Shown in pieces: positions 1 to 13,365 of a stretch of 64,000 bases of DNA. The stretch is from Lonicera japonica (taxonomy: Eukaryota > Streptophyta > Magnoliopsida > Dipsacales > Caprifoliaceae): positions 57,835,328-57,899,327 of the forward strand of contig CM038464.1 in assembly GCA_021464415.1 (NCBI GenBank). Direction: 5' to 3'. The notes beneath the pieces were generated by a model. The model did not search any database and had not been told where the DNA came from. It saw nothing but the letters and a program-made list of their open reading frames with translations. The first letter of the stretch is position 1, and the number at the start of each line of letters is the position of its first letter. The translations under genes and the position numbers were made by a program.

Positions 1-1643
1 CCCAAGGTGGACAAGGGAAAGGGCTACCAGTACAGTGCGGTAGTAACCGCCTGTTATGTTATCATATCAATGTATATTGCCTTCTCGCGGATGAGTATTC
101 ATAGTTCGGCATTTTATAGCTTCCCTGGCTTGCAGACTAGTTCGTGTGGCTCTATCAACGGGACTGTGTGTTCCAGAAAGTAGTAACCCTACACTTAGGT
201 GAAAGATCCTCAAGTAGTTCCATCGGAGGAAGAACGTGCTTGTACGGGTGTTCTTCTTGTTAAGTATTTGGAGTGTTGTCCCCAAGAAAATGTCTTGCGT
301 GGGTTTATCTCCAAATGAATTACAAGTAAGGACCGAATCCCTGGGCAGTTCGCTCACTTAGAGGAGACATGATTAGTTTAGAGATGGGATCCTTTAGGAA
401 CCGATGCTCTAAGCCTAATTGATCGTGGGGTGTAAGCTTGGGGCTTTATATTGGAGATACGAAGATGTTGATCCTTACTTGATTATTATTATTGATATTA
501 TTGATATCATATCTTTAATTGTTAATATAGACTTCCCGTATATGATTGTTATTATTGCTAATATGATTGTTGATGGACTAATATGACTTCCCGCATATAG
601 ACTTCCGTATATGATTGGATTGCTTGACATATACAAAGAACTAAGGATTAAAGTGGCAATCCTAGCTAATAAAGAAAACACTGTAACATAATGCTTAAGG
701 AAAATGATTCCGTAATGATGCCTATTAGTTGGCCAAGCATGGTATTCATAATAGACTATAAACAAAGAGGAAACGATCAATGCTTGGCCTATAGTTTCCA
801 GTTTTCAGTGCAAGTACCGGATAGTTGTGGGATAGTGTTGGTATACGTACTAGAATGAATCCCCGGAGCATGACGAGCTGTAGGAAGCTAGATAATAAGT
901 ATAATACTCCTAGAACACCATTTCCTAGGACAACGCGTACTCATAAAGGGATCCTATCTAGGAGTTTATGAGAATGGGATTGGTTAGCACATAGTGTAGC
1001 TTCAGGTCACTAGGATGGGGATCCTAGTGGCGTTCGGCATGCATATTTGTCTGGATTGCATTGCATAGCTTTGTTCTCAAACTATCCTAGTAAAGTAAAG
1101 TAATTACTTTCTATACAGAACTCTATAGCTCCCACTGAGCCTGGATTTGGCTCATTCCCTTTTTTTAACAATTTTGCAGGTTGGGATTCGGGGTTGGAGC
1201 ATGGTATATCCTTCTAGAAGCCTCTAATGAACCGAATCATATCCTAGTCCTTAAGCTAAGGGCTTGTTTGTATTTGGGTTTGGTTGTATTGTATCGCACA
1301 TAAACTTTCATTTATAACCGGATTGTGGTTGGATGTGTAAATTGTATTTCAAGTGAATGTGTACGAATGATTTAAATGTGAATTGGATTTTATGTTGTGC
1401 TTGAAAATGAGAGTGTTTATATAAGAAAATGGTTTTAAATTTTTACAGGTTGGTTTCTTGAATATACAAACTTCACATACCGAAATTTTATAAAACGGGA
1501 TTTCACTTAGATCGAATTTTGTTTAAAAAAGTTTTTAAAGTTGTAATTTTATTGCTTTAAACCTGCCGTCGTACACAGCATCAGTGATTAACCGGGTCCC
1601 GAAGGTGAAAATTTCATAACAGAATTCGGAGCGTCACAACATA
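1..1643. repeat. Probable LTR-retrotransposon remnant flanking IPMS copy 1
   Basis: No convincing coding region is present. The block ends near 1643 with the motif GGAGCGTCACAACA, the style of end seen in some chromovirus LTRs. Directly after it starts the sequence shared with the 3' flank of IPMS copy 2 (near 46300), so this marks the edge of the duplicated unit on the left. Family assignment is a guess; only the repeat-like character and the sharp boundary are supported. Confidence 0.35.
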
Positions 1644-3530
1644 CCCTTGAAATGTACTATAAAGTGCATAGGGTTTTAACCATACGTACTGAAAAACAAA
1701 TCAAACGAAAGTAATCATACCGCGTTTCGATACTTCAAAATACAAATCAAACAAAAGAAATCATAAATATACATTGCATGTATTTGGAGTCTATTATTGA
1801 GTACTACGTTGCATCTTCCACAGTTGGAATTACGAGATGATCGGCGTATCGATCGATCACCAAGCCTTGAAACTTTGCATAAAAAACCTTTAAATTTGGG
1901 CTTGTCTTCTAAGAGCCAACAGCTTGTTTAGTGCATTCATATAAGCTCGAGCAGTAGCCATAGTCATATCCAGTCCTCCACCACTCCCACTGCCAAAATT
2001 GAGATGAATGAAGGAAAGTTAATCATACTCCTAATATGTTAAAAAATTCAAAATATACATAAAGGAAAAAAATAAAACATTTTTTAGTCTTAAATTAAGA
2101 ATTTCATTTTATTTTTTACATTTTTAAGAAAATTATCGTCAATTTCAACTTAAATAATTGATGAAGGTCGAAATGATCACCATTTTATTGTATAACTTAT
2201 ATTATTTTTTATATTTTCGTTTTCATATATTATTAGGAGAGAGATTTTTTTTTCCTTATTTTAGCAAGTTAGATGTAGCAATTAAATTCAAATATTTAGG
2301 TACTTTAATTATGAATGATTTAATTATAAAGGATTTGATTTGGGATATCTTTGAAATATATCCTACTTATATGATTAAGGTATGGATTTGAATTTTATTA
2401 TTAAAAATAAGTGATATGATTATTTTATCATTGCAGTCAATCAACATAATTCGCGGATTAATAAAAATATTTTGAGAAACCTTCTCATGTTTTTTGAAAC
2501 TTCGAAGAATTTTGGTTTCGCTCTTTTGCATTCAATAGCCTAAGGTTGAAAAGGGTGTTCTTCCTTCTCCAACCCCGCTTCCGCCATGCTCCATTAATGG
2601 TTAATATTCATTGTTAAAGGGCTGGTCCGTGTACAGACAGTTCTACTAGATCTGGACATTTTATATGCATATATATTTGACTAAATTTCGTTGTCAAAAC
2701 ATTAAGAGATGTTTTTAGTTACAAAAATTCGTTGTTAATGGTGTGGTCGGCATATAGACCGGCCCGCACCTGATGTTAACTATATGTATGTGTCTATATA
2801 TATATATATATATATTTGCCATTCTGTGTAAATTTTCATAGACATGCATAAAAATAGGAAGATGAATTAAGAGGAAATTAAAGAGGGAAATTAAGTAGTT
2901 AATTAGGACTGATTCTGTTAAAAAAATAAATTAAGATTAACTAATTACCTTATATTTGTGGACCTGTAACTGAATTGTGTTCTTTGCTTACTACAACCCT
3001 TATGGATGCTACTCCCTCCAGGCCTTCAGCCCCCAACTTCATATCGTACTCAACGATTTTTACAGGAACCTAATTATACATTTCAAATTAATTAAAACAA
3101 ATAAATTACATTTTTTTTTTAATTTTTTTGAGATCTTGGGATAAACCTTTCCCTTTGTTAAACATGTAAAATTCAATTTTTCAAACAAAAAAAATAAAAA
3201 TAAAAAAGAAGAAGAAGGAGGAGGGGGATATAATTTATAGGTAAAAAATCAAGTTATAATTAGGACTGAAAAATTCACCAACATATTTCCTTTGTTTTTA
3301 GTATAATAATAAGGAAAATGTTAATTTATTCTTTTTTTTTTAATATATAGAATCATGTTGTATAAAACGATGGTATACTATTCGAATGAACTAGTAAGGC
3401 CACACATTTAATATTTTTTCTGTCTCTCATTTTATCTAATTAGTGCAACAATTGTTTGCCTAAAAAATTTTACTCTAACAAAAATTGTTTCCATGCATTT
3501 ACTATCCAATAATCATTTTTAAGTAATCAA

Positions 3531-3603
3531 AAGTATTACCTTAACAATATCATCAATTCCATTAACTAATTAAAAGAATTACCTGAACAATGTCATCAAT
3601 TGC
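3531..3603 (-). repeat. 43-bp tandem duplication spanning the exon 10 splice donor of copy 1
   Basis: The segment carrying the end of exon 10 and its donor occurs twice, at 3531-3560 and 3574-3603. In copy 2 it occurs once. The donor nearer the exon (3583/3582) keeps the frame. Use of the outer donor would add an in-frame stop. Confidence 0.6.
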
Positions 3604-3786
3604 TTTGCAAGTTGCATGGATTGAGTTTGTCCCAACTCCACAAGCAACATGTTCTTTTCCACAAGCATCAATTAGTTTAATTGTTGCCCTTGAGAGACTA
3701 TTAGTGCTGCTTGTAACCTGTCTTAAAAAAATTAAAAAGAATTAGAAAGTATAAAAGATAACAGATTAAATTTATCAAAAAAGAAG

Positions 3787-4020
3787 GCTGCATTTGTACT
3801 AGTGGGTTAGTCTAGTGGTAAATGTGTTCATTCGGATTCGGGAGGTCCGGGATTCTACTCAGAGCGAAAGCTATTCATCATGTGAAGGTTCAACGGCCAC
3901 AAACTTCATGTCATCCAATACACACTGTCCATGTATTATGCTCAAAATTGCGTCCCACGTGAGGAAGCATGTTGAGATTATGAATCCCACATTGGAAATT
4001 AAGATCCTCCGAAAATAATA
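3787..4020 (+). mobile_element. tRNA-derived SINE-like element, also in copy 2
   Basis: A box-like TAGTCTAGTGG at about 3808 is followed some 35 bases later by a degenerate B box. The same insert is at the matching place in copy 2 (about 56787-57012), so it predates the gene duplication. It lies in intron 9. Confidence 0.45.
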
Positions 4021-4751
4021 TATAAGACATAAAGGTTATTTCAGCCATTGCCAAATTAATTTTAAGTTAGATATTAGATTAATAAATTTATAAAAATTAC
4101 CTCCATGTCAACCAGCTTCCAAGTCACTTCTGGTTGAAATGTTTTATCACCATCGCTCATCAACAGTACAAATCATTATCCGAAAGAGTCTAAATTAAAC
4201 CACAATTAAACCAATTCAATTCTCATTATAAATTTAAATAATTTAGTAAATTTAATAACTGCAAAAGAAAAATTCACATATGGAATATTGAATAAAATGA
4301 AAATATCTAAATATCAGCAATAATCTTAAAAGAAATCATTTTAATAACAAATTAATAATAAGCAGAATAGTGTCAATTATGTTTTTGAGATTATAAAACC
4401 AGTCAATTTTTATACAAATATAACTTATGACATGCTAACGTGTGCTCTAAGCCATAAAGGCACATTTTAGCAACGTATTTATTAAACAAACAAAAAAAGA
4501 ATTTGAATACACATTAGTTGGGCACAGGTTCTCACACATAAAATTATTCTTTATATTCTTGCATAATGTAATAATATCTCCTGGAAAAAAATTGGTATTT
4601 GTCTCCGAAAAACGGGTACACAATATCTCCAAATGTGAGTACTCACAAAGACAAATACCAAAATTCAAAACTCGCATTCTTTGAAAAAGAGTATTTCTCA
4701 ATTGCGTCCTAAAAATTTTCAAATGAGACCATATCCTAACCCACCCCCCCC

Positions 4752-4752
<1 letters not shown>

Positions 4753-4783
<31 letters not shown>
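4753..4783 (+). repeat. Uninterrupted C31 homopolymer
   Basis: Thirty-one consecutive C bases in intron 8, preceded by shorter C runs from 4741. The matching place in copy 2 (near 57700) has only CGCCCC. The exact length is unreliable in most sequencing chemistries. Confidence 0.9.
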
Positions 4784-5093
4784 TTATCTTGTAAAGAGGG
4801 TGCTAGTAATTGAGTCTCACCTTTTTTTTTTCAGCTAGTAATTTGAAACGCCTAAAAGCATCTTCAAATTTTTGGGTATCCAATTCATAGCCAAGCTGAA
4901 TTAAGAAAATATTATCAAATTCACTAACATTTTGAAAATTAATTGAGAAAAAAAAAATGAAATAAAAACTAATGAGATATAAAACCAACAAATATGGTAA
5001 TTTTACTTTACTACAAATAATTACCTCTAGAAATCGGGATTTCAATGCATGTCGACCGCGCTGAAAAATCAAGAAAACAATAGAACACACTAT

Positions 5094-5623
5094 GGGTGCG
5101 TTTGATTGCAAGCATGGAATTTACAGGGAAAGAAAATAAGTTCCAGGTAATTGAATTGCCTAGAATTGAGTTGCATGGAAAATGTAATTAAATGTGTTTG
5201 ATTGCCTTAATTTTCTACCCGGAAAATATTGGTTGTATTGTGGCATTTTTAATGTAGAAAAAATTATGGGTATTTTTTTTACATAATTTTATAGTCATGA
5301 TGGATCTTGTTTAATTGATCTTGATGAGTAGATTTTAAATATAAAATTTTTATTAAATTTTGAATTTTGTAGTTTAAGTTATAGCATTTTTAGTGTAGCA
5401 AATGGGTAAAATGTTGTCTCAAAAACCGTGCAATTGCCTGGAAAATAAAAACTAGCCTCCCCCAAAGAAAATATTTTCCTTGTTTACAAGGAAAATGTAA
5501 GTGTGTGAGCAAAAGTGAGAAAATATTTTCCCTAGAAAAAAAAGCCAATCAAACACCTTAAGTTGTCAAATCAAGTGGAAAATGGGTATTTTCCATGGAA
5601 AATACTCCCAATCAAACACACCC
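5094..5623. mobile_element. MITE in intron 6 of IPMS copy 1
   Basis: Inverted ends GGGTGCGTTTGATTG and CAATCAAACACACCC bound 530 bp that are absent from copy 2, where the flanks meet as CACACTATTAGAAC. No coding capacity. The target duplication is unclear, so I do not choose between hAT and PIF/Harbinger. Confidence 0.75.
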
Positions 5624-7065
5624 TTAGAACTTTTTAATTATATTTTTTCCTGTCAAAAAAAATTAAATTTTTTAAATCACCAAGTTTTATATCTTTTTTG
5701 TAGGTTCAAAAACTATTTTAAAACTTTAATGAATAAGGGGTAAAATTAATTTAACTTCATTACGATTTATATAGTACATTTTCATCTTCTTCTTTTTTTC
5801 AAGAAAATAAATTATGCTCAATCAACATTTGGTCACTACGTAGAGCATTAATTAGCATTTAGAATTTGATTTTACTATTTTAGCGCGCATTGCTCAATGA
5901 AGGAAGGCTCACCCTGTCTCAAAAATAATAATTAATGTATCAAATTTTATAAAATTATGTTCAATTTACACCGGGTGTATAACAAAGAAGTTTTACACTC
6001 GTTAATAATTTGTTCTCAACCTCATAATTCCACAATCTATCTGTTAGATTAGATCATTATTATATATTAAAGATGTATGCAAAAAATTAAATTAATTGGA
6101 AATATAGAAATCCATCATCATAATCATGTTATATACTAAATTATGTGCCTTATAAAATTTAAGTAAAAGTAAACAAAAATATTAATTTACAAAATCTTAT
6201 TGAATTGAAACTTTGCATGTTTGATAAACATAAGAAAAATAGCTAATATAATGCTGTAATAGTTGAATTGTGAATCTAAGAAAAAAATTTATAAAAAGGT
6301 GTAAAACTACTTAATTTTTATAGTGATGTAATTTGAACCTTGCCCTAGTTAAGCATATATATCATTAACCCGTAATTAGGTTGAAATCAATGTTTTTTAA
6401 CAAATAATAAAGCCAAAGGGAAAGGGAATGGGAATGGGAAATTCTCTTTGTACTAAGCTTTTGTAATTTATTTATTTTTACAAACCAATATTTAATGTAC
6501 TAAGCTTTTGTAATTTGTACTAAGCACCGGTCTAATGAATTAGTTAACCCATGTATTTAAATGCTCTTTCTATTTTTTCTTTTATCTAATTGGTGCCATG
6601 TCACATTGTAAAAAAATTGTACAGGATTTAAGTGTGTTTATGATTGCTCAAAGTCCAGATGAATTTGAGAAATTACCTGAGTTTCCCAAGGACGATACCA
6701 TTATGAGCTGAGGGAGACCAACCAATTTCTTCCCGGGAAAGAAACTCGTATGTAGTTCTATTTTTAAGTATTCCATCCTGTAAAATATATTAGATTTTAA
6801 AACCTTTGGAATTAGATAACTTTTTTGGGTTTGTAGAATCCTATATTTGAGTTTGAAATTTTTGAGAATAGCCATCATTACTTCTTTTTTTTAAAAGAAT
6901 GTTGTCTTTGAAAATACCATCTGTTAATATAGTATCTTCTGATTTGTTAGATCTAGAGATACTATATTTGGCGAGAACTAGAATCTGTAGATACTAGATT
7001 GCAACTGGGAGATACAATTTGATAAATACTATGAACAGTTATATATATTTGGATATCCAAACTTT

Positions 7066-7068
7066 AAT

Positions 7069-7107
<39 letters not shown>

Positions 7108-7128
7108 AATAATAATAATAATAATAAT
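7066..7128 (+). repeat. (AAC)n/(AAT)n microsatellite
   Basis: A compound trinucleotide repeat beside exon 5 of copy 1. The matching site in copy 2 (60364-60433) is pure (AAT)n. Confidence 0.95.
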
Positions 7129-10100
7129 TAAAAAGTTAAATTAACCTGGTGGATTCCACTTCCATGAGAGAAGGCATTAGCTCCAACTATGGCTTTATTT
7201 GGTTGAACTGACAATCCACTGTGCTCTTCCACCTACAATATAGAGCATAATTACAAATATGTACATAACAGCATGAAAATAATATTTATTCAGCAAAGTG
7301 AGTTATTTAAAAAAAAACAAAAGGGGGTAATTTCAAAAGATTTACATATATAACTAGATGTGAAGACTTACAGTAATTTTCCAAAATGAAAAATCAAATG
7401 GAAGAAGTAATTGTAAAATTTTAGCGTACCATCTTACTAGATTTTAAAATATGTCTAGAATTGATTCCGGTGTGCAGACCACCTGCGAGATCTTTTCCTC
7501 GTGACTTTAGAGCCATAACAAACTGTCAAAAAAGGGAAGACAACAAAAATTGTTGCGAATTATCATAATATTGAATGATTTGGGAATATCACGTTGCTAT
7601 TAAGTATTTCAGTCCCTGCGAAGGGGAAAAAAAGAAGTTTTGTAGGAATTTGTGTATATATATAATTCGATCGGATCTAGTGTAGGCCAGTCTTTAGTGA
7701 CAAATTTTCGACTCTAAAATATGGTAAGATGTTGTTCATCGATAAAAATTTATTGTTAAAAACTAATCCATATACAAATCTGTTCGTATTAGATCCTTTA
7801 TTAATGTAACCATTAATAACAATCAAATAATTAAGTATATGCTAGCTACCTCTTCCAATGGAGCATTTCCAGCTCTTTCACCAATGCCATTTATAGTCAC
7901 ATGTACTTCCCTAGCACCTGCATTTACAGCCTGTGTTTTGACATTTTCAGTTATATATATGTAGCACCAATATTAAATGTCTCACTAGACATGAAATAAA
8001 TATATATCTATATTATAAAGAATTAAATATCTTTTTCAACACACGTCTATCTTAAAAATCTTATAATTTAATGGTCAAGATTTCACAATATAGAGATCGA
8101 CAAGCACTTACTAACCTACTTCTTTACATTACATTTTTCTCTCATAAACTTTTTAAAATAATTGAAAATATCACAACTTTAAATCTAAAAATCGTAATTT
8201 GAAAATTTATACATTTAAAATCCAATTATCGAGATCTACAAAATAACTACAATTTAAAAAAAATCAAATTTTAGATAAAACATAATTCCATGATTTTGCG
8301 TGTTTTTTTCGAGTTTAACACAATAATCTATAAAAGAACCATCGAATCAGAAAATGTATGTAGTTTACGTTTATAACACAGTTTACACATAAATTATATA
8401 TTATATACAATCACTTGAAATGGTTTTACATAACCAAACAATTCGGTGATAATTTTCTCTCTGTAACCCCATCCTTCTAAGCCACATTTTGTCCATTTAA
8501 GACCGTCAAAAAGCTCCAAATATGCCCACAACTTTACAATAGGCTTAGTTAAAATATGATTAATTTAGTTGGGGCTAAGATTTTTTCCATCAATAAATTC
8601 TTGCATTTGACATAATTCATCGATTTCAAATTAAAATTGGAGTCAAATCTACCAATTAACATTCATGCCATATAGCGCGGACAATACCTAAATTATACAT
8701 AGATATATAGGTAGAATCATACTTCGTCAATTTTAGTTAAAGGCCTCATAATCTCTTTTCTTTTATTTTTTTGAGATCATAGAAACTCCAAAATATTTAA
8801 GAGGAAAAGAATAATAATTTTGGCGAATAAGAATATTAGATTGTAATTGATACCCTATAAAGCAACCATTACAATTTACACTACTAAGTTACTCAATATA
8901 TATATCCACACACTGTTCTAAATTAAGAGTTTATTATTTTATTTCGGGATGTCCCAAGAGATTAAAAATTTATTGTTCAGACATAATCAATATATCAAAT
9001 GTCTTAAACAAGTTTTGTTCTTAATAATCGACATAGAATTCTTATAATATGTGAGGCGGGGACTATTAAAATATAGCATTTCATTATAGTCAAAATATAT
9101 GTTAACATGTACCGTTGGAGCATACTAAAAAAACACGAGTGGATATATAATTTGTCGTCCATCTGGCTCAAATTAAAAATACACAATTCCTTTTTTGGAT
9201 ATCGATATTTAATTATATAACAAGCCGGTTTTTATGGACATCATCATTATACATCATGAATTCTTAAAAAATGTTTATTTAAAACTAAATTCTTAATTAG
9301 GACTTGAGAGTATATTTTTAATGCATGTTATTACGTACAACCTTGTTCTGGTCAATCATATAGATTGATCCTTCGCGAGGACCTTAATTTAACACAAATA
9401 TTAATTAACCTGACCAATTATACTAGTTTAGAAAAGCAATAATATGAAAGTTCTGGGGCAATAAAGTAAGAGAGTGAAAAGAGGACATATATATACGGTC
9501 CAGATCTGGTACGGACTGCTTCTAGCTAGCCACAAATTTTTATCATCAGAGAGATATTTGCAACGTTGAAAAATCTTCACTAAAAGCAATCCATGTATAG
9601 ACTGTCCAGTACCATAACATTTTCGTATATATATATTAATTATACTATTAATTGTGTAAGCTGAAACATAGTTTATATATATGCAAATCTCACTTAAAAG
9701 TTTTAATATGCAGTTAAGATCAATTGTTGGGGCAAACGTTAACCTGGCCAATTAAACTAGTAGAAATGCAATAAAATTTGAAAGTTTTGGGGCAATAATT
9801 AAATTAAAGAGAATGGAGGGAGGACATACTGCTAATGTATTTGCAGTGGCAACCCCAAGATCATCATGGCAATGAGTTGCTATAATTACATTTTCCACCC
9901 CAACAATATTTGCCTTCATATCAGCTATAAATTGGCCCCATTCATTTGGAAGCATACATCCCACAGTGTCGGCGAAAGCGATAGTGGTTGCCCCAGCTTT
10001 TATGGCTTCCTCAAAGACTTGATATAAGAACTCTTTTTCAGACCTGTAAATTAATATATATTCAATGTACTAATTAATGAAGTCAATGCACTAAAAAAAA

Positions 10101-10983
10101 TTAGAAGTATGGGTAAAACCCTAATTTCAAGAATGTACGAACCATTTTAATTTACATCATGTACTAATTATAAGCTAACCTTGAAGAGTCTTCCGTGCCG
10201 AACTCAATATCCATAATACCCAACCCTCTAGCATAACTTACCAACTCCTTGACACTCCTCAAAACCTCTTCCTTTGACTTTTTTATCTTATACTTCATGT
10301 GAATCTCACTTGATGGAATAAATGTCAACAGCCGCGGGTACTTCGCGCCCTTTAGAGCCTCCCATGTCACATCAATATCTTTGCGTGTCAGCCTTGACAG
10401 TCCAGCAATGACAGGTACACGGCCAGTCTTGTCATTAACAGTGTTACCAACCTCCATTGCGATCATTCGTGTTGTTTTAAATTCAGAAGGTGATGATACT
10501 GGGAAGCCGGCTTCTATAATGTCAACCCCGAGTTTTGCCAGCTGGTGGGCAATGGCTAGCTTTTGACTTGGGGTCATGGTAGCCCCGGGGGCTTGCTCTC
10601 CATCTCGGAGGGTACTGTCAAGAACCCTAACATACGACTCGTTCAATAATTTGTTTGGAACATAAAGAGGTTGATGGTTGAACGTGCAACAATACGTTGT
10701 AATCGCCTTCATCTTATTTTCTGGAAAAGGTGCTCTCTGTAAGGGATGATATTTTGAAATTTTAGATATAAAAAATGTTGTGTTTGGGACTTTTTTAGGA
10801 TTGAAAGATTTAGAGGCAGTGGTGTAATTGAAAGAAAATATAGGATTTATGGCATAAGAAACCATTTAAAGGAGAAATTAAAGAGGATAGTATTGTGTTC
10901 TGGGGATTAGGGAATGAAGATAGAAAAGCTAAAGAAAATAAAAATGTCACTTAGCTGATTGAAAAGAGTTCGAAATGCATGGT

Positions 10984-10992
10984 GTATATATA
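10984..10992 (-). promoter_or_regulatory. Candidate TATA box of IPMS copy 1
   Basis: Read on the minus strand, TTATATATAC lies about 120 bases upstream of the ATG at 10865-10863. That is a plausible distance for a short 5' UTR. There is no transcript evidence, and TA-rich stretches are common here. Confidence 0.4.
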
Positions 10993-11261
10993 ACAGGAAT
11001 ACCGTACATAATTTAATTATTTTACATATTTGATTTTATCCGTTTCCCTTCCAATAAAATCAATTATTGTGGGCTTCAACATCTTGCCCCACAAAAATAT
11101 AAGATTTTCTGAAAGTATCGTGTTAGGTACATATATACATATAGCATTGATTTTCTAGATATAATTTAATTTATTATCTTGTATATAATGTAAATAGAGG
11201 ACAGGAGATGCATGACTTGAAAATTAATAAGCCAAATCTTATTTACACTAGTAGATAGATA

Positions 11262-11362
11262 TATTGTGTGAACCTACCCTCTTTGGGTTTGAACCAATCA
11301 CCCATCACCTTTGAGTAAATACGAATAGCTTTATCCATTGAACAAGAACCCTTGCTTTGATT
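11262..11362 (-). mobile_element. SINE-like tRNA-derived head
   Basis: Read on the minus strand, an A box-like TGGATAAAGC is followed by a perfect B box GGTTCAAACCC. The usual RNA polymerase III internal promoter spacing is roughly kept. The 3' tail is not defined, and no tRNA cloverleaf can be drawn confidently. Confidence 0.5.
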
Positions 11363-13365
11363 AGTTGTTTCATTTTAAATTTGGGTTTGAAACGGTCCCA
11401 TCACCATAAAATGCATGATTTTATTTGTTTCACAGGTATCGAATCTTTGACCTCCTTATGAGTAGTACAACAAAATGAGTGCCAGAAAAAGCGTCCATAA
11501 GTTTAATTTTTACTACCCTTTCTAACTTTCTAAGGTGCTTTCATAAATTATTTAAGAATTCATGGCAGGATGAATCAAATATTTTGAAAGAGATTCATAC
11601 TATGAAATTACTGGAATTGCATGATTTTATTGGTTTTTAATTTGTATTTAGATTTTCGAATAAAATATCTAATTTAATGCATTTGTTTGTTGTTATATCC
11701 GCAATTTGATAGCTATATGTATCTTCTTTAACAAGCAACATGCAATTGTTGGTCACATAACAGCCTTATTAACCACCAAATCAAGGCCGAAAGATATTGT
11801 GAATATTCAATTGAAGAATATTTGCAACTCTCATCTTGCACTATTGAATAGTGCTATGGTATTTGATGAAAGTGAAGTTTGAAGAGAAAAAAGAACGTGA
11901 CATATAACACTATATTCATTTTCGTGACGATAATGACTAACCTTGTTGCCACTGAAAACTCCTTTGTTAAGCTCTAGCAAAAAAATTATTTAATTTTGTT
12001 ATACTTCAGTCGCTAAATAGAATTATTGCGTACATATAAACTTGCTTACTAGTCATAAATAAAATGCAATAAAATTTATGAATACAATAAAAGCAAATTT
12101 CAAAAATTTCTATTACATAATAAATATCTATTACATCAAGTTCTTATTCAACAAAAACCTACTTTAATTTTTATGAAATATATATATTTGATATCCCCCT
12201 TTTCTTCAACTTATTCATTTGGTTTGTTATTCAACAAAATAGGCCTATACCAATTTTGACCTTATTTTTTAATACTAACGAGAGAGAGAATAAATCATTA
12301 CTGAATAGCTAATTATATAAAAAATGAGGGTTTAGCACGAAACTGTGTGTATATAATTACAAATAAACCAAAGGGTACAATAAAAGAATATAAATTTTAG
12401 TGGCGAAACTGTGAAAATTGCCTTAGTATTCTACGGTTTTAAAATCGCCACCAATAATCACCACTAAGCTCTGACATACATATAATAGCAGCGATTTAAT
12501 TGCATTTGTCACTAAAGATAGACAGTTCAGCGGCAAACAATATGAATCCAGTTATGCATTTTGTGGTGATGATAAATTTCAATGCCAAAATCGTCGCTAA
12601 AGCCTATAATAGCCAATAAAATTGTGACTTTGTGGCGACTTACAACCATCACGTACAATTATAAGGAACTTCAATTGTAGCTTTAGCTAGTGGCGAAATC
12701 ATTCTTCAATAAAAGTTATTATAATTTCCGAATCCATTTTTAAGAAAAAAATTTTACAACCAAACTTTAAGCCAAATTAAAGGAAGAGTAGGCTAAAAGC
12801 AATGAGATGATAAAAGAAATAAAAATACGAACCGATTCCTAAATTTGAAAATTTTTAAGATGCGATTCACACTTTTTTGTTTTAAAGGATGTGGTAAGAG
12901 CATCTACCACGTGGCCTAATTAATAGTGTCTCTTGCACATCATATATAAAAATATTTGCAGCTCACATTTTTGGCATTTGCCACCAACAGTTTATAATAT
13001 CCACCACGTAGTATCTCCAAATATTGAGTCCTCATACGTCATTAGAGGTAGATACCAAAACTAAAGGACTACATTATTTAAAAAAAAATTTGAATCGCAT
13101 CCAAAAAATTTTCAAATTCATGGACCGTGTCTAAACACCCCTAAAAAAATTAAAATAGTAAACTTTATATATGGGCATTAATTCATCTCGATAACCTTCG
13201 TATTAATTTGAAATTGTAGCCAAAAGAAAACATATAACCCATGCACACAACATATAGGGCTGTGAGGTTCACAATTTGAATCAAAATGATGAGATTTCAC
13301 TCTAAACTTTATCACAATAAATCTTAAGTCATATTCACAAATATTTAATTTACATAAATATATAG

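Larger units (their letters stand above)
1890..10865 (-). pseudogene. 2-isopropylmalate synthase-like gene, copy 1 (12 exons, frame-broken)
   Basis: IPMS condenses acetyl-CoA with 2-oxoisovalerate in plastid leucine synthesis; paralogues became MAM or citramalate synthases. Exons read on the minus strand: 10865-10180, 10043-9830, 7930-7850, 7522-7430, 7232-7146, 6777-6677, 5060-5025, 4895-4821, 4189-4101, 3717-3583, 3069-2949, 1989-1890, all with GT-AG borders. The undamaged frame would be about 605 aa, normal for the family. Exon 1 gives a Ser/Thr-rich possible transit peptide, then VRVLDSTLRDGEQAPG (HMGL active-site signature). Exon 2 has the metal-binding HCHDDLG, exon 3 [14 protein letters not shown], and exons 9-12 the LeuA regulatory domain. 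Damage relative to copy 2: two extra bases at the start of exon 7 (about 5058-5061), one base lost in exon 9 (near 4168), and one lost near 2953 in exon 11 giving an in-frame TAA. Translation would stop at about 426 aa, with the catalytic barrel present and the regulatory domain absent. A functional truncated enzyme is possible but unlikely. Confidence 0.85.
10866..13365. other. Upstream region of IPMS copy 1, no gene seen
   Basis: This is the promoter-side intergenic DNA. Apart from the TATA candidate it holds a SINE-like head at 11262-11362 and a stretch at about 12390-12700 rich in short GTGGCGA/TCGCCAC-type inverted repeats, as found near CACTA element ends. An intron 8 MITE-like sequence (4540-4745) recurs diverged at about 12880-13140. 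No ORF has recognisable homology. Confidence 0.5.

Noticed and set aside
475..780. 101-codon hydrophobic minus-strand frame
   Set aside because: AT-rich low-complexity translation; no homology, start context or splice support.
2158..2391. 77-codon frame in the last intron of IPMS copy 1
   Set aside because: Intronic AT-rich sequence. The copy 2 equivalent is broken by several indels, so it is not conserved.
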